From Sphingopyxis macrogoltabida (GTDB lineage Bacteria > Pseudomonadota > Alphaproteobacteria > Sphingomonadales > Sphingomonadaceae), in the NCBI RefSeq assembly GCF_001307295.1, contig NZ_CP012700.1, positions 3,847,001-3,911,000 on the forward strand: a DNA stretch of 64,000 nt, written 5' to 3'. A program made the translations under genes and the position numbers. Shown piece by piece: positions 18,443-28,010 of the stretch. Each line of letters begins with the position of its first letter. The first letter of the stretch is position 1. The notes beneath the pieces were generated by a model. The model saw only the letters and a list, made by a program, of their open reading frames with translations, was not told the DNA's origin and made no database searches.

Positions 18443-18455
18443 TGTATATACAGGT
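18443..18455. promoter_or_regulatory. TGTATATACA palindrome upstream of the TonB receptor gene, likely GntR/HutC operator
   Basis: A perfect 10-bp palindrome TGTATATACA (18443-18452) followed by GGT. HutC proteins recognise closely similar TGTA-N2-TACA sites. The same core, in inverted orientation, lies at the GntR gene start (13419-13430). Confidence 0.6.
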
Positions 18456-18680
18456 CAATAGGAATTTATTGAATCATATCAATTGGTTATGAAGTAAATT
18501 CCGGGCGCACGATACTTACTAGATACGCACCCCAAAGCTCTACCCCTCATCAATTTTGAAATTTTTTCCGGCCTGAGCCTTTTCGCGCAAGGAGCCGGCG
18601 GGCCCCTCCCTCGGCTTGCTTATGAAATGACATGATTAAGTGGGTCGGCACAGCTTGGGGGCGCGACCGACTTGAGCCGC

Positions 18681-19433
18681 TCAATGCGAAAGTATCTGTT
18701 CGAGAAAGGTCCGTGCGCGCTCGCTTTTCGGCGCGGCGAAAAAATCTGCCGGCCTTGCGTCTTCGATGATCTGGCCCTGATCCATGAAAAGCATGCGATC
18801 GGCCGCCTCGCGCGCGAATCCCATTTCGTGCGTCACGCACACCATCGTCCGTCCTTCGCCGGCAAGGGACGTCATCACATCGAGTACCTCCTTGATCATC
18901 TCGGGATCGAGCGCCGATGTCGGCTCGTCGAAGAGAAGAATCCGGGGCTCCATCGCCAGAGCGCGGGCTATCGCGGCCCGCTGTTGCTGCCCTCCCGAGA
19001 GCTGCCCCGGATATTTGCCCGCCTGGTCGCCAATCCTCACCTTGTCCAAATAGGATATGGCGCGCGCCTCCGCCTCCGGAAGAGACAAGCCGCCGAGCAG
19101 GACGGGCGCGAGGGTGCAATTCTCCAGCACCGTCTTGTGCGGGAACAGATTGAACTGTTGAAAGACCATGCCGACGGCGCGGAGCGCCGCAACGGCCTCC
19201 CGCGACGCGTCGGTTATCCTGGTTCCCTCGATCAGGACGGCACCGGAGTCGGGCACCTCGAGCCTGTTCATGCAGCGAATGAGCGTCGATTTGCCGGAGC
19301 CTGAAGGGCCGCAAATCACGATCCGCTCGCGCGGGGCGATTTCGAGGTCGATCGAGCGGAGGGCATGATAGGCGCCATAATATTTGTCGACCTGCCGCAA
19401 GCTGACGGCCGCGTGGCCCGAGGCGTCGGTCAT
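18681..19433 (-). CDS. aapP: Amino-acid ABC transporter ATP-binding protein
   Basis: 250 residues. Walker [12 protein letters not shown]-loop FQQFNLFPH, signature [15 protein letters not shown], Walker [15 protein letters not shown], and the switch His in [16 protein letters not shown]. This is the GlnQ/AapP/HisP subfamily of polar amino-acid importers. The ATG at 19433 overlaps the metC-like stop by 4 nt; the frame upstream of it is a shadow of that gene. Last gene of the operon binding protein, permease, lyase, ATPase. Confidence 0.93.
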   Translation of the reverse strand: MTDASGHAAVSLRQVDKYYGAYHALRSIDLEIAPRERIVICGPSGSGKSTLIRCMNRLEVPDSGAVLIEGTRITDASREAVAALRAVGMVFQQFNLFPHKTVLENCTLAPVLLGGLSLPEAEARAISYLDKVRIGDQAGKYPGQLSGGQQQRAAIARALAMEPRILLFDEPTSALDPEMIKEVLDVMTSLAGEGRTMVCVTHEMGFAREAADRMLFMDQGQIIEDARPADFFAAPKSERARTFLEQILSH

Positions 19434-20677
19434 GACGCCTGCCCCCGGCCGCGGAGCGCTCGTACCCGCGCGAAGGCTGCGGCGAGGTCGGCGATCAGAT
19501 CCTGCGGCGCTTCGAGGCCGGCGTGAATGCGGATCAGCGCCCCATCTGCCTCGCCATTGGGAAAATCGCGGATCGGAGCGGGCCACGCCGGAACCGCGAG
19601 ACTTTCGAAGCCGCCCCAGCTCGAACCGAGCTGGAATAGCGAGAATTCGTTGAAAAAGGCGCTGGTTTCGGGCGGGGTCAGGCCATCGAGCTGAACACCG
19701 AACAATCCGGAAGCACCGGTGAAATCCCGCTTCCAGATTGCATGGCCGGGGTCGGCGGGATGAGCCGGATAGCGGACCGCAACCACTTCGGGTTGCTGGG
19801 CGAACCATTCGATCAGCGTCGCTGCGGTGCGCTGGTGGCGTTCAAGGCGCGCATCGAGCGTCCTGATGCCCCGGTGGACCAGATAGCAATTGTCGGGACT
19901 CGCGCAGTTGCCCCAGCGCGCCGCCGCGTCCTTGAGCTGGCGGTAGACGGCATCGCTGGCCGCCGTCATCGTGCCGAGCAGACAGTCGGAGTGCCCCGAG
20001 AGATATTTGGTTGCCGAAGCAAGCGAGATGTCGACGCCATGGGCCAAGGGCTTGAAGAAGAGCGGCGTGGCCCAGGTGTTGTCGAGAGCGGTCAATATGC
20101 CCCGGCTGCGCGCAACCGCCGTGATCGCGGGGACGTCGATCATATCGAATGTCTGCGAGCCCGGGGTCTCCATATAGATGAGCCGGGTGTTGCTGCGGCA
20201 CAGCCCGGCAATCTCCGCTCCGATATCGGGCCGGAAATATTCCACCTCGACCCCGAAACGCGCGAGAACGTCGGTCAGAAACTTGCGGGTCGGCCCATAG
20301 ACGCAGTCCGCGACGAGCAGATGGTCGCCCCCGGCCACGAAAGCCGTGAGGGCTAGCGCGATTGCGCTGGTTCCGGACGAGGTGATGACGGTCGCGCAGC
20401 CGCCTTCAAGTTCGCTGACAGCCTCGGCGAGCGCAAAGGTCGTTCGCGTTCCGTACAGGCCATAGATGACCTCATCGTAGAGACCCTGGTGCCGGTCCAT
20501 ATAGGCCTCGACGCTGTCGTAGATAATGGTGGAGGCCCGGTCGACGGGCGGATTGATGAGGCCCCGCTGATCGCACGGACGGGGACCGCCGTGCACGGCA
20601 CGCGTCGGATCCTGCCAGGCGCGCCCTTTCGGGCTTGCCGGCTCCCCGGGCCATTTTCTGTCGTGATTATCCTGCAT
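19430..20677 (-). CDS. metC: Cystathionine beta-lyase-type PLP enzyme (MetC family)
   Basis: 415 residues, fold-type I PLP enzyme that cleaves the C-S bond of cystathionine-like substrates to homocysteine or another thiol, pyruvate and ammonia. The PLP lysine lies in [14 protein letters not shown], and PLP-binding segments include [29 protein letters not shown] and [11 protein letters not shown]; the C-terminal [12 protein letters not shown] is typical of beta-lyases. The gene sits inside an amino-acid ABC operon and overlaps both neighbours (11 nt with the permease, 4 nt with the ATPase). It probably acts on the imported S-amino acid rather than in core methionine synthesis. Confidence 0.88.
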   Translation of the reverse strand: MQDNHDRKWPGEPASPKGRAWQDPTRAVHGGPRPCDQRGLINPPVDRASTIIYDSVEAYMDRHQGLYDEVIYGLYGTRTTFALAEAVSELEGGCATVITSSGTSAIALALTAFVAGGDHLLVADCVYGPTRKFLTDVLARFGVEVEYFRPDIGAEIAGLCRSNTRLIYMETPGSQTFDMIDVPAITAVARSRGILTALDNTWATPLFFKPLAHGVDISLASATKYLSGHSDCLLGTMTAASDAVYRQLKDAAARWGNCASPDNCYLVHRGIRTLDARLERHQRTAATLIEWFAQQPEVVAVRYPAHPADPGHAIWKRDFTGASGLFGVQLDGLTPPETSAFFNEFSLFQLGSSWGGFESLAVPAWPAPIRDFPNGEADGALIRIHAGLEAPQDLIADLAAAFARVRALRGRGQAS

Positions 20678-22859
20678 AGTTTAGTTTCCGTTCGATCTTC
20701 ATGCTGAGCCGGGACAGGGAGAAACAGAGGAGGAAAAAGATTGTCCCGGTAAAAAGATAGGCTTCGGCGAAATAGGGTCGCCATTGCGCCTCGACGTAGG
20801 AGAGGCGGGTCGTCTGCAACAAATCGAAGACGCCGACGATGAGGACGAGCGTCGTGTTCTTGACCTCGCTGATCGAAGTGTTGACCAGCCCCGGCACGCT
20901 GACTTTCAGCGCCTGCGGCAACAGGATATGGCGCCGCGCCTGCCATTTGGTGAGGCCAAGAGCATGCGCGGCCTCGGCTTGCCCGACGGGAACCGCCAGC
21001 AGGCCGCCCCGGATGACCTCGGCCATATAGGCGGCAGTGAAGAATATGAGCGCGAGCTGGACGCGCGGCAGGCTGTCGATCGAGAGATAGGAGGGCACGA
21101 ACAGCGGGAACAGGACCGCAGCGAGGAAGAGCACTCCGATCAGCGGCGTTCCGCGAACCAGCTCGATGAAGGCGACGCTCGGCCAGCGAATGCCGCGCCG
21201 CGCCGACCTGCGGCCGAACGCGAGGAGTATAGCCAATGGAAAAGCGCCGACCACCGCAAGGCTCGCGAGCAGCAATGTGACCGGCAGGCCGCTCCACTTC
21301 TCCATCGGGACATAGGAAAGGCCCGCGAATCCTCCTCGTAGCAGAAGTACCGCCACGGCGATTGCGCCGAGCCAGACAAGCCCGAGGCGGCTGCGCCAGA
21401 ATCGCGGGACGAAGGAGAAGGCAAGGCATGAAAGCAGCGCGGCCGCCGCTGCTGCGGACCGCCACTGCTCGGCTTCGGGATAGGTGCCAAACAATATCAG
21501 CCGCGCATTTTCGCGGAGGAATGGCCAGCAAGCACCGCTGGCCAAACGGCAATCGGCCGCGCCCCCGGCGAAGGTCGCGTCGAACAGCAGCCACGAGAGC
21601 CCCTTGCCGGCGAAAGCCGCGGTCATGGCGAGGATCGCGATGGTGAGTATCGACTGGCGTCCTCCTCTGAACAGATTGCGCCGTATCCACGACGGCCAGG
21701 CGGTCGCCGAGCGCAGCGGAAAGGGTTCGAGGGGCGCCGACTGGATGCTCCGGCCGGGCTGCCCGGCGACGCTCCAGCCCAACTGGCGGGCATAGAGGCC
21801 GGTGACGAACGACAAGGATAGCGAAAGCAGCAGGAAGGTCGCGACGATCAGGCCGACGCCCTCGATCGCCTGCCCTGTCTGACTGATGACGGTATCGACC
21901 ACCGAGACAAATTCGGGATATCCGATCGCGACCCCCAGGGAGCTGTTCTTGATCGTGTTGAGATGCCAGCTCGTCATCGGCGGTATGGCGATGCGCAGCG
22001 CTTGCGGCATCACGATCCGTCCCATTGTTTGCGCGGGCGACAGGCCGAGCGCTTTGGCGGCCTCGCTCTGCCCTGCGGGAACGGCGAGGATCGCGCCGCG
22101 GAATATCTCGGCCAGATAGGCCGAGGCATAGACCGAAAGGCTGGCGACCAGCGTCAGAAACTCCGTGGAGAGCGACAATCCGCCGACGGTTCCGAAGCGC
22201 CCCGCCCGCGGCAGATCGATCCCGCCCCACAGCAAGAGCGGCACCAGGGAGATGCCGGCGAAGGCCAGCGCAGTGCGCGTGCGAACGGCTCCTCGCCGCA
22301 CGGCACCCAGCAGGATCGCACAGGCGACGATCGCGATGAGAAAGACCGGCCGTCCCGGATCGGCCAAGGAGAGCGCGGGGAGGTGCAATCCCCGATTATC
22401 GAGGTCGAACGGTCCGACGGCGCCCGGGCCGGGTCCGGGCAGACCGAACAGCAGCGCGGCGTACCAGACGAACATCTGGAGCAGCAGCGGAATATTGCGA
22501 ACCAGCTCGATATAAAGGCCGGAGAGCCTCGCAAGCAGCCAGTTGGACGACAGGCGCGCCATGCAGACCGCGAGGCCGAGCAAGGTCGAGAAGATGATGC
22601 CGAGCGCCGATATCAGGAGCGTGTTGAGAAGACCCACCGCCAGCGCCGCGGCATAGGAATCGCCCGGCGCGTAAGCAATCAGCGTTTCGCCAATCGCGAA
22701 ACCCGCCCGGTCGAACAGGAAACCGAACCCCGTCCGGATGTTTCGGTCCGCGAGATTGTCCGCCAATGTCGCAAACAGGCCGTAGGCGACCACAAGCCCG
22801 CCCGCGATCAGCAGCCAGGGTAACGCAGCGATGGCAAGCCGCCTGTGTTTATGAGTCAT
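20667..22859 (-). CDS. aapQM: Fused double permease of a general amino-acid ABC transporter (AapQ-AapM fusion)
   Basis: 730 residues, about twice a normal permease. The N-terminal half resembles AapQ (TM segments, EAA loop at ~residue 270: GQSEAAKALGLSPAQTMGRI). After a ~30-residue linker near residue 380 the second half resembles AapM (EAA loop at ~630: GQAEAAHALGLTKWQARRHI; C-terminus IERKLNYAG). In most bacteria these are two genes, so this one gene supplies the whole transmembrane pore. There is no stop or frameshift at the junction. It starts 4 nt inside the binding-protein stop. Confidence 0.9.
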   Translation of the reverse strand: MTHKHRRLAIAALPWLLIAGGLVVAYGLFATLADNLADRNIRTGFGFLFDRAGFAIGETLIAYAPGDSYAAALAVGLLNTLLISALGIIFSTLLGLAVCMARLSSNWLLARLSGLYIELVRNIPLLLQMFVWYAALLFGLPGPGPGAVGPFDLDNRGLHLPALSLADPGRPVFLIAIVACAILLGAVRRGAVRTRTALAFAGISLVPLLLWGGIDLPRAGRFGTVGGLSLSTEFLTLVASLSVYASAYLAEIFRGAILAVPAGQSEAAKALGLSPAQTMGRIVMPQALRIAIPPMTSWHLNTIKNSSLGVAIGYPEFVSVVDTVISQTGQAIEGVGLIVATFLLLSLSLSFVTGLYARQLGWSVAGQPGRSIQSAPLEPFPLRSATAWPSWIRRNLFRGGRQSILTIAILAMTAAFAGKGLSWLLFDATFAGGAADCRLASGACWPFLRENARLILFGTYPEAEQWRSAAAAAALLSCLAFSFVPRFWRSRLGLVWLGAIAVAVLLLRGGFAGLSYVPMEKWSGLPVTLLLASLAVVGAFPLAILLAFGRRSARRGIRWPSVAFIELVRGTPLIGVLFLAAVLFPLFVPSYLSIDSLPRVQLALIFFTAAYMAEVIRGGLLAVPVGQAEAAHALGLTKWQARRHILLPQALKVSVPGLVNTSISEVKNTTLVLIVGVFDLLQTTRLSYVEAQWRPYFAEAYLFTGTIFFLLCFSLSRLSMKIERKLNYAG

Positions 22860-23926
22860 CGCATCGGCAACGGGTAGATCAGCCCGCCGTCCCGATAGAG
22901 CTTATTCTGTCCGCGTTCGACGCCGAGCGGCGTAATGTGCCGGTCGAAGATTTCGCCATAATTGCCCGTCGCCTCGATCGCGCGATACGCCCAGTCATCG
23001 TCGAGGCCGAGCGACTTGCCGAATCCGGGCAGGCCGCCGAGCATCTTGCGCACTTCGGGGTCACGCGAGGCCATGCGCATGCGCGCTGCATTCGCGCGGG
23101 TGACCCCCATTTCCTCGGCAGCAAAGAGCGCGTTCAGCACCCATTTGTTGATCTCATACCATTGCTCGTCGTCGCTGCGCACGACGGGACCTACCGGCTC
23201 CTTGGTGAGTCGTTCGGGCAGCACAACATAATCGTCCGGATGCGCGGTATCGGCGAGACGGATCACGGTCAGCGTGAAGGCATCGGTGGTCATCGCGTCG
23301 CACCGCCCGGCAAAGAAGGCGAGCTTGGCTTCCTCGGGATTCTCGAACACGACCGACTGGAAACGCAGCCCCTTGCGCTCGAAATATTCGGCGGTGTTGA
23401 GTTCGGAGGTCGTCCCCTTGGTGATGCAGATCGATGCGCCATCGAGATCCGTCGGAAGCCGCACACCCGATCGCCGGGGCACCAGGAAGCTCTGCCCGTC
23501 ATAATACATGGTGCCGACGAAATTCACCCCGAGGTCGGTGTCGCGCGTCAGCGTCCATGTCGTCGTCCGCGACAGGACGTCGGCCTCGCCCGTCTGCACG
23601 ATCGTGAAGCGCTTGTTCGAGGCGACCGGCATGAACCGGACCTTGCGGGCATCGCCGAGGACCGCAGCGGCGAGCGCCCGGCAGTAGTCGACGAAGAACC
23701 CCTGCCAGCGCCCGCGCTTGTCGAGATAGGACATGCCGAGCTGCCCCGTATGAATTGCGCAATTGAGCGTTCCGCGCGCGCGAATCCGCGCAAGCGTCGA
23801 TCCCTTCGCCGCGGCGATTTCATGCCCACCGGTGCCGGCGGGCTCGCGGCCGCAGCCGCCGAGTAACAGGGCGCCTGCGGCGAGCAGCGCCGGTAACCAG
23901 CGGCGCGATGCGTGCGACCTATTCAT
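22856..23926 (-). CDS. aapJ: Periplasmic amino-acid-binding lipoprotein of ABC transporter (AapJ-like)
   Basis: 356 residues from the ATG at 23926. Lipoprotein signal (LPALLAAGALLLGGC) implies a membrane-tethered receptor. SBP family 3 landmarks: STLARIRARGTLNCAIHTGQ, LGMSYLDKRGRWQGFFVDYC, RALAAAVLGD and CITKGTTSELNTAEYF, as in AapJ-type proteins. It leads the operon with the fused permease, metC-like lyase and ATPase, and is divergent from a LysR gene 55 nt away. The ligand is probably a sulfur-containing or broad range of L-amino acids. Confidence 0.9.
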   Translation of the reverse strand: MNRSHASRRWLPALLAAGALLLGGCGREPAGTGGHEIAAAKGSTLARIRARGTLNCAIHTGQLGMSYLDKRGRWQGFFVDYCRALAAAVLGDARKVRFMPVASNKRFTIVQTGEADVLSRTTTWTLTRDTDLGVNFVGTMYYDGQSFLVPRRSGVRLPTDLDGASICITKGTTSELNTAEYFERKGLRFQSVVFENPEEAKLAFFAGRCDAMTTDAFTLTVIRLADTAHPDDYVVLPERLTKEPVGPVVRSDDEQWYEINKWVLNALFAAEEMGVTRANAARMRMASRDPEVRKMLGGLPGFGKSLGLDDDWAYRAIEATGNYGEIFDRHITPLGVERGQNKLYRDGGLIYPLPMR

Positions 23927-23981
23927 AAACGAGGCTTTCAATGCTAGCGCCATAAGAAATAGCTATAGGGAGCGATGTCCG

Positions 23982-24887
23982 ATGAACCTGCGTCACCTCG
24001 AAGCCTTCAGGGCCGTGATGCTCTCGGGATCGGTCACCCAGGCCGCGCAGTCGCTCAACCTGTCGCAACCCGCGGTGAGCAAGATGCTTGCCGAGCTCGA
24101 GCATCAGCTGGGCTTTCAGCTCTTCCTGCGTTCGCGCGGCAGCGCGCTCACCGTGACGCCCGAAGCCGACGCCTTTTTCTACGAAGTCGAGCGGAGCTTC
24201 TCGGGCATTGCGGCCCTGAAGCGGGTAGCGGAAGACATCCGCAACATGGCGACCGGCACGCTCCGGATCGCCGCCCTTCCGGCGCTCGCGGTCAGTTTCC
24301 TGCCGCGTGTGATCGCGGCCTTTCGCGAGACACATCCCGGCGTCACCGTTCAGCTCCAGACCCGCAGTTCCTCGACGGTGCGGCAATGGATGGCGAACCA
24401 GCAGTTCGACATCGGGCTCGCGACGCCGGCGCGCGAATTGCCCGGCATAAGGATGGAGCGCTTCCTGCGCTGCCCCGGCGCCTGCGTTCTCCCTGCCGGC
24501 CACCGCTTGGCCGTCAAGGACGTCATCCGGCCGGCCGATCTCGAGGGCGAGCCCTTCATTTCGCTCGCGCTCGAGGACGGCGTGCGTCACCGCATCGACC
24601 GCATTTTCGAGGACGCGGGCGTCCACCGCGAGATGGTCATCGAAACCCAATATGCGATGACCATCTGCGCGCTTGTCATGCAGGGGGTCGGATGTTCGAT
24701 TCTCAACCCCGTGACCGCAGCGGATTATGCCGAGCGGGGCCTTACGGTCCGTGATTTCGCGCCGGAGGTCCATTTCGAATATATGCTCTTCACGCCGAAG
24801 TTGAGGCCGATGTCCCAAGTCGCTGCGGCCTTTATCGCGGTGCTCGAATCCCACCGCGACGCGATGTTCGGCTCCGACGCCAGCTGA
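23982..24887 (+). CDS. LysR-family regulator divergent from the amino-acid operon
   Basis: 301 residues, start at the ATG at 23982 (MNLRHLEAFRAVMLSGSVTQ) behind GGGAGCG. N-terminal winged helix (AAQSLNLSQPAVSKMLAELE), then a periplasmic-binding-like effector domain, similar to opine and amino-acid regulators such as NocR/OccR. The gap to the divergent aapJ gene is 55 bp and contains the palindrome ATAGCTAT at 23959-23966, a candidate half of a LysR site. Longer in-frame starts back to 23763 overlap aapJ and show no homology. Confidence 0.9.
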   Translation: MNLRHLEAFRAVMLSGSVTQAAQSLNLSQPAVSKMLAELEHQLGFQLFLRSRGSALTVTPEADAFFYEVERSFSGIAALKRVAEDIRNMATGTLRIAALPALAVSFLPRVIAAFRETHPGVTVQLQTRSSSTVRQWMANQQFDIGLATPARELPGIRMERFLRCPGACVLPAGHRLAVKDVIRPADLEGEPFISLALEDGVRHRIDRIFEDAGVHREMVIETQYAMTICALVMQGVGCSILNPVTAADYAERGLTVRDFAPEVHFEYMLFTPKLRPMSQVAAAFIAVLESHRDAMFGSDAS

Positions 24888-24923
24888 AGACACAAGACGC
24901 CGCACGGCCCTCACGGCCACCGA

Positions 24924-27395
24924 TCAGAAGGAGGCGGTCGCGCGGACGTACCAGAAGCCCCCGTTGAACCCCGTCGGCGCGAAGCGGAGATATCGGATCC
25001 CGTTGTTGATCTGGGATTGCCGCGCCTCGACGTCGGGGTAATTGTCGAAGATATTCTCGCCGCCGACCGCGAGCTTGAGCATGTCGCTAACCTTGTAGGA
25101 CAGCTCGAGATCGACCAGCAGTTCGGCGCCGCCCGTCTGGTCGGCAGCCGGTGCGGCGCCATAGTCGGTCCATTTGCCATAATAGTTCGCGCGCGCGACG
25201 AAGCCGAAGCGCTCGCCCGCATAAGTGAAGGACGCATTGCCCTTCCACTTCGGAACGAAGCCCTCGAGTTCGAGCAGCCGCTCGCGGTCCGCAGTGATCA
25301 CCGGCGAGGCCTTGATGACATCGGTTTTGGTATAGTTGCCGTTGAGGCCGAGCGTGGCCTTGCCGTCGCCGAGGTCGAAGCCCACGGTGAGCACCGCATC
25401 GACGCCCTGGGTGCGGCTGTCGAAGGAATTGGTGAAGAAGCTCACCTGCTGGAAGGAATCCCCACCGGGAATGCCAAGCGCCGCGAGCTGCGCACGCTGC
25501 GCCGGGGTGAGATTGAAATTGCCCGATACGGCGATCCGGTCTTCGACCTTGATGTTGAAATAGTCGAGCGTGAAGGTGATGCGATTGGAGGGCTTCACCA
25601 CGATGCCGCCGGCGACGTTGAACGAATTCTCGGGCCGAAGCGGCGTCGCGCCGAAGAATTGCGCCACCGGATTGTTGGGCGCGATAATGCCTGCGGTCAG
25701 CGGCGCCCCGGTTATCGAGTCGATGTTGGTCTGGACCTGCGAGGCGTTCGACTGGCCCGGCGTCGGCGCCCGAAAGCCGGTGTTGACCGATCCGCGCACC
25801 GCGAAGACGTCCGAGAAATCATATCGCCCGTTGATCTTCCAGGTGAATTTCGAGCCGAAGTCCGAGTAATTCTCGTAGCGGCCGGCAAGGCCGAACTGGA
25901 GCGCGTCGGTGAGATTGCCTTCGAGCGACGTATAGGCGGCCCAGTTGCTGCGCGCGAACTCGCCCGCCTGGATGGGACTGAAGCCCGGGAAGCCGTTCGA
26001 GCCGACCGGCAGTCCGACGCGGTTTCCGGTATCGGGATCGATGACCGACGCGAAAGGACCAACCTGCCATGATGCGATGTCGCCGGCCGTGATCTCATAT
26101 GTCTCGCGCCGATACTCGAGACCGCCTGCAAGCGTCAGCGGATCGGAGGTGCCGATCGCGATGGGGTAAGTGAGATCGAGATTGAAAGCGAGTTCGCGCT
26201 GCTCGAGCTGCCCCGGCTTGAAGGAGGTCGGCGACGCGAGGCCAAGCGACGGATTGACCGTATTTTCGATCCGGTAGGAAGCATGGTTCTGACCATAGGA
26301 AGCGCTGAGGTCATAGGTCAGGCCCGAGGAGAATTCGCCCTTGAGGCCGGCCGCCAGCGCCGCATCGGTCACCGTGGCACCGAAATCCGGGGTGAAACCG
26401 CCGGGAAAGAGCTGGCGGAAGCTGAACCGCTGTCCTCCGGGCGTATTGGTGAGCGGAATCGAGGTGGAAATGAAGCTGGCATCGGGGTTGCGGTAAAAGA
26501 AGGCCGTCGTGCCGCGGCTCCAGCTATAGTTGCCGAAGGTGTAGAATTCCATCTCCTCCGACAGTTCGATGCCGGCATTGACGAAGATGCGCGCCGCCTC
26601 GGATTCGGGATTTCCCCAGCGCTGCGCCGGGACCGGGACATCCTGAACGCCGGCATCGATGAGCGCCTGCGCGTCGGGACGCTGAATGCCGCGCGACGTC
26701 GTGCTGGCGTTCACATATTCGCCGCTGATGTTGACGAAACCGGCGTCGGTGAAGGGAAGCCCGACATTGCCCTGGACGAGGAAATCCTCGCCGTCGCCCT
26801 TATAGAATTGGCCATAGCGGGCGATCAGCAATCCGCCTTCGCGGTCGCGGCGCAGACCGAAATTGAGGACGCCGGCGATCGCATCCGATCCATAGAGCGC
26901 CGACGCGCCGTCACGCAGAACCTCGAGCTGGCCGATCGCGATCGACGGGATCGCCGAAAGATCGGGTCCCTGCGATCCCCGGATATAGGGAACATTGGTG
27001 AACTGGACCGTCGCGCCGCGATGGCGCCGCTTGCCATTCACGAGCACCAGCGTCTGGTCCGGCGGCAGGCCGCGCAGCGAGAAAGGCCGGGTAAAAACGG
27101 CGCCGTCGTTGCTGACGAGGCGCTGGACATTGAGCGACGGGACCTCGGTGCGCAGGAGATCATTCATGTCGGCCGTGCCCTTTTCGAGCAGTTCGGCACC
27201 GGTGATGATGTCGATCGGCTGAGCGGAATCGGCCGCCTTGAGATCGTTCCGCCGCGTACCCGTCACGACGATTTCGCCCTGCGACGCGCCTGGCCCCGGC
27301 GCCTCTTTGGCGTTATCCTGCGCGAAGGCGGCGGCGGCCGACATGCCTGCCAGGACGGCGATAATCGAGCCACTCGTGCGAAGCAATTTTCTCAT
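24924..27395 (-). CDS. TonB-dependent receptor
   Basis: 823 residues. Signal peptide (IIAVLAGMSAAAAFAQ), TonB box EIVVTGTR, plug with FSLRGLPPDQTLVLVNGKRR and LRDGASALYGSDAIAGVLNF, a barrel, and terminal aromatic (YVRATASF). A GAGGGGACC Shine-Dalgarno precedes the ATG. It is tail-to-tail with the LysR gene and may import the same class of compound as the amino-acid ABC operon. Upstream, two ATGGTTAT direct repeats 13 bp apart (27495-27502 and 27508-27515) could be a regulator site. Confidence 0.92.
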   Translation of the reverse strand: MRKLLRTSGSIIAVLAGMSAAAAFAQDNAKEAPGPGASQGEIVVTGTRRNDLKAADSAQPIDIITGAELLEKGTADMNDLLRTEVPSLNVQRLVSNDGAVFTRPFSLRGLPPDQTLVLVNGKRRHRGATVQFTNVPYIRGSQGPDLSAIPSIAIGQLEVLRDGASALYGSDAIAGVLNFGLRRDREGGLLIARYGQFYKGDGEDFLVQGNVGLPFTDAGFVNISGEYVNASTTSRGIQRPDAQALIDAGVQDVPVPAQRWGNPESEAARIFVNAGIELSEEMEFYTFGNYSWSRGTTAFFYRNPDASFISTSIPLTNTPGGQRFSFRQLFPGGFTPDFGATVTDAALAAGLKGEFSSGLTYDLSASYGQNHASYRIENTVNPSLGLASPTSFKPGQLEQRELAFNLDLTYPIAIGTSDPLTLAGGLEYRRETYEITAGDIASWQVGPFASVIDPDTGNRVGLPVGSNGFPGFSPIQAGEFARSNWAAYTSLEGNLTDALQFGLAGRYENYSDFGSKFTWKINGRYDFSDVFAVRGSVNTGFRAPTPGQSNASQVQTNIDSITGAPLTAGIIAPNNPVAQFFGATPLRPENSFNVAGGIVVKPSNRITFTLDYFNIKVEDRIAVSGNFNLTPAQRAQLAALGIPGGDSFQQVSFFTNSFDSRTQGVDAVLTVGFDLGDGKATLGLNGNYTKTDVIKASPVITADRERLLELEGFVPKWKGNASFTYAGERFGFVARANYYGKWTDYGAAPAADQTGGAELLVDLELSYKVSDMLKLAVGGENIFDNYPDVEARQSQINNGIRYLRFAPTGFNGGFWYVRATASF

Positions 27396-27514
27396 GGTCC
27401 CCTCCCATTTGCGAAAGCTCTCGGCTTCGCCACCGAGCTATCTTCGCGGCCTTGGCATGACCAGAAATAATCACCACTCATCGCTATAAACGAGATGGTT
27501 ATTCCATATGGTTA

Positions 27515-27632
27515 TATCTCTCGCTGCGGCATCGAGCAGCGCCCGACCGCGCGGCATGCCGGGCGCGGCGATGCCGGACACTTCGCGCAGCTTGTCCTCG
27601 ACCGCCCGGGCGACATGCCGCGTCGGCACATG
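27515..27632 (-). pseudogene. Remnant of a second DUF411 gene
   Basis: The minus-strand frame reads HVPTRHVARAVEDKLREVSG followed by IAAPGMPRGRALLDAA. This aligns with the C-terminal third of the intact DUF411 protein encoded at 28.0-28.5 kb (HVPMRHVARLLHDKPRDIRG, then IAVPGMPRGSPG). The rest of the domain, including the CxxC metal site, is missing. It is a truncated duplicate left at the edge of the copper cluster. Confidence 0.7.
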
Positions 27633-27636
27633 CTCC

Positions 27637-27984
27637 TTATTTTTTGTCCATATCGTGCCCGGCATGAGGATCGGGTTCGGGTTCGACAGGTTTCGGCGCT
27701 TCCGGCGCGGCCTTTGCCCGCGGCGGCACAGCGGCCTTCGCGGCGGGTTCTTGCTTGGGGCGGGATTTCTCCGGAGGCATCGCTTCTTCGGTCGGCGCCG
27801 CCGGGGCAGACGCGGCGGGCGGCTCGTCCGCTACGGGCATGGTCTCGACCATTGCGGGCGGCTCACCGGCAGTGACCTCACTCTGTTCCGGTGTGACGTC
27901 GCTCTGCTGCGCGGGCTCAGTGCCGCATCCTGCCAGAGCAAATATCAGCGCGGCGGCGCTCGCTAGGGGAATGAATCTCGTCAT
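27637..27984 (-). CDS. Small Pro/Ala/Glu-rich lipoprotein, copper cluster
   Basis: 115 residues from the ATG at 27984. Lipoprotein signal (SAAALIFALAGC) followed by a low-complexity, Pro-, Ala- and Glu-rich region without a recognised fold, ending DPHAGHDMDKK, whose His/Met pattern could bind a metal. It is the last gene of the copA-copB-DUF305-DUF411 run, 27 nt after the previous stop. I do not recognise a family. A spacer-like periplasmic copper-binding role is only a guess from context. Confidence 0.6.
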   Translation of the reverse strand: MTRFIPLASAAALIFALAGCGTEPAQQSDVTPEQSEVTAGEPPAMVETMPVADEPPAASAPAAPTEEAMPPEKSRPKQEPAAKAAVPPRAKAAPEAPKPVEPEPDPHAGHDMDKK

Positions 27985-28010
27985 ATCTGTCTCCTCTTCG
28001 TGTCGGCAGG

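Noticed and set aside
20353..22230. 625-codon minus-strand frame overlapping permease and lyase
   Set aside because: It is in a different frame from both well-supported genes and has no domain similarity.
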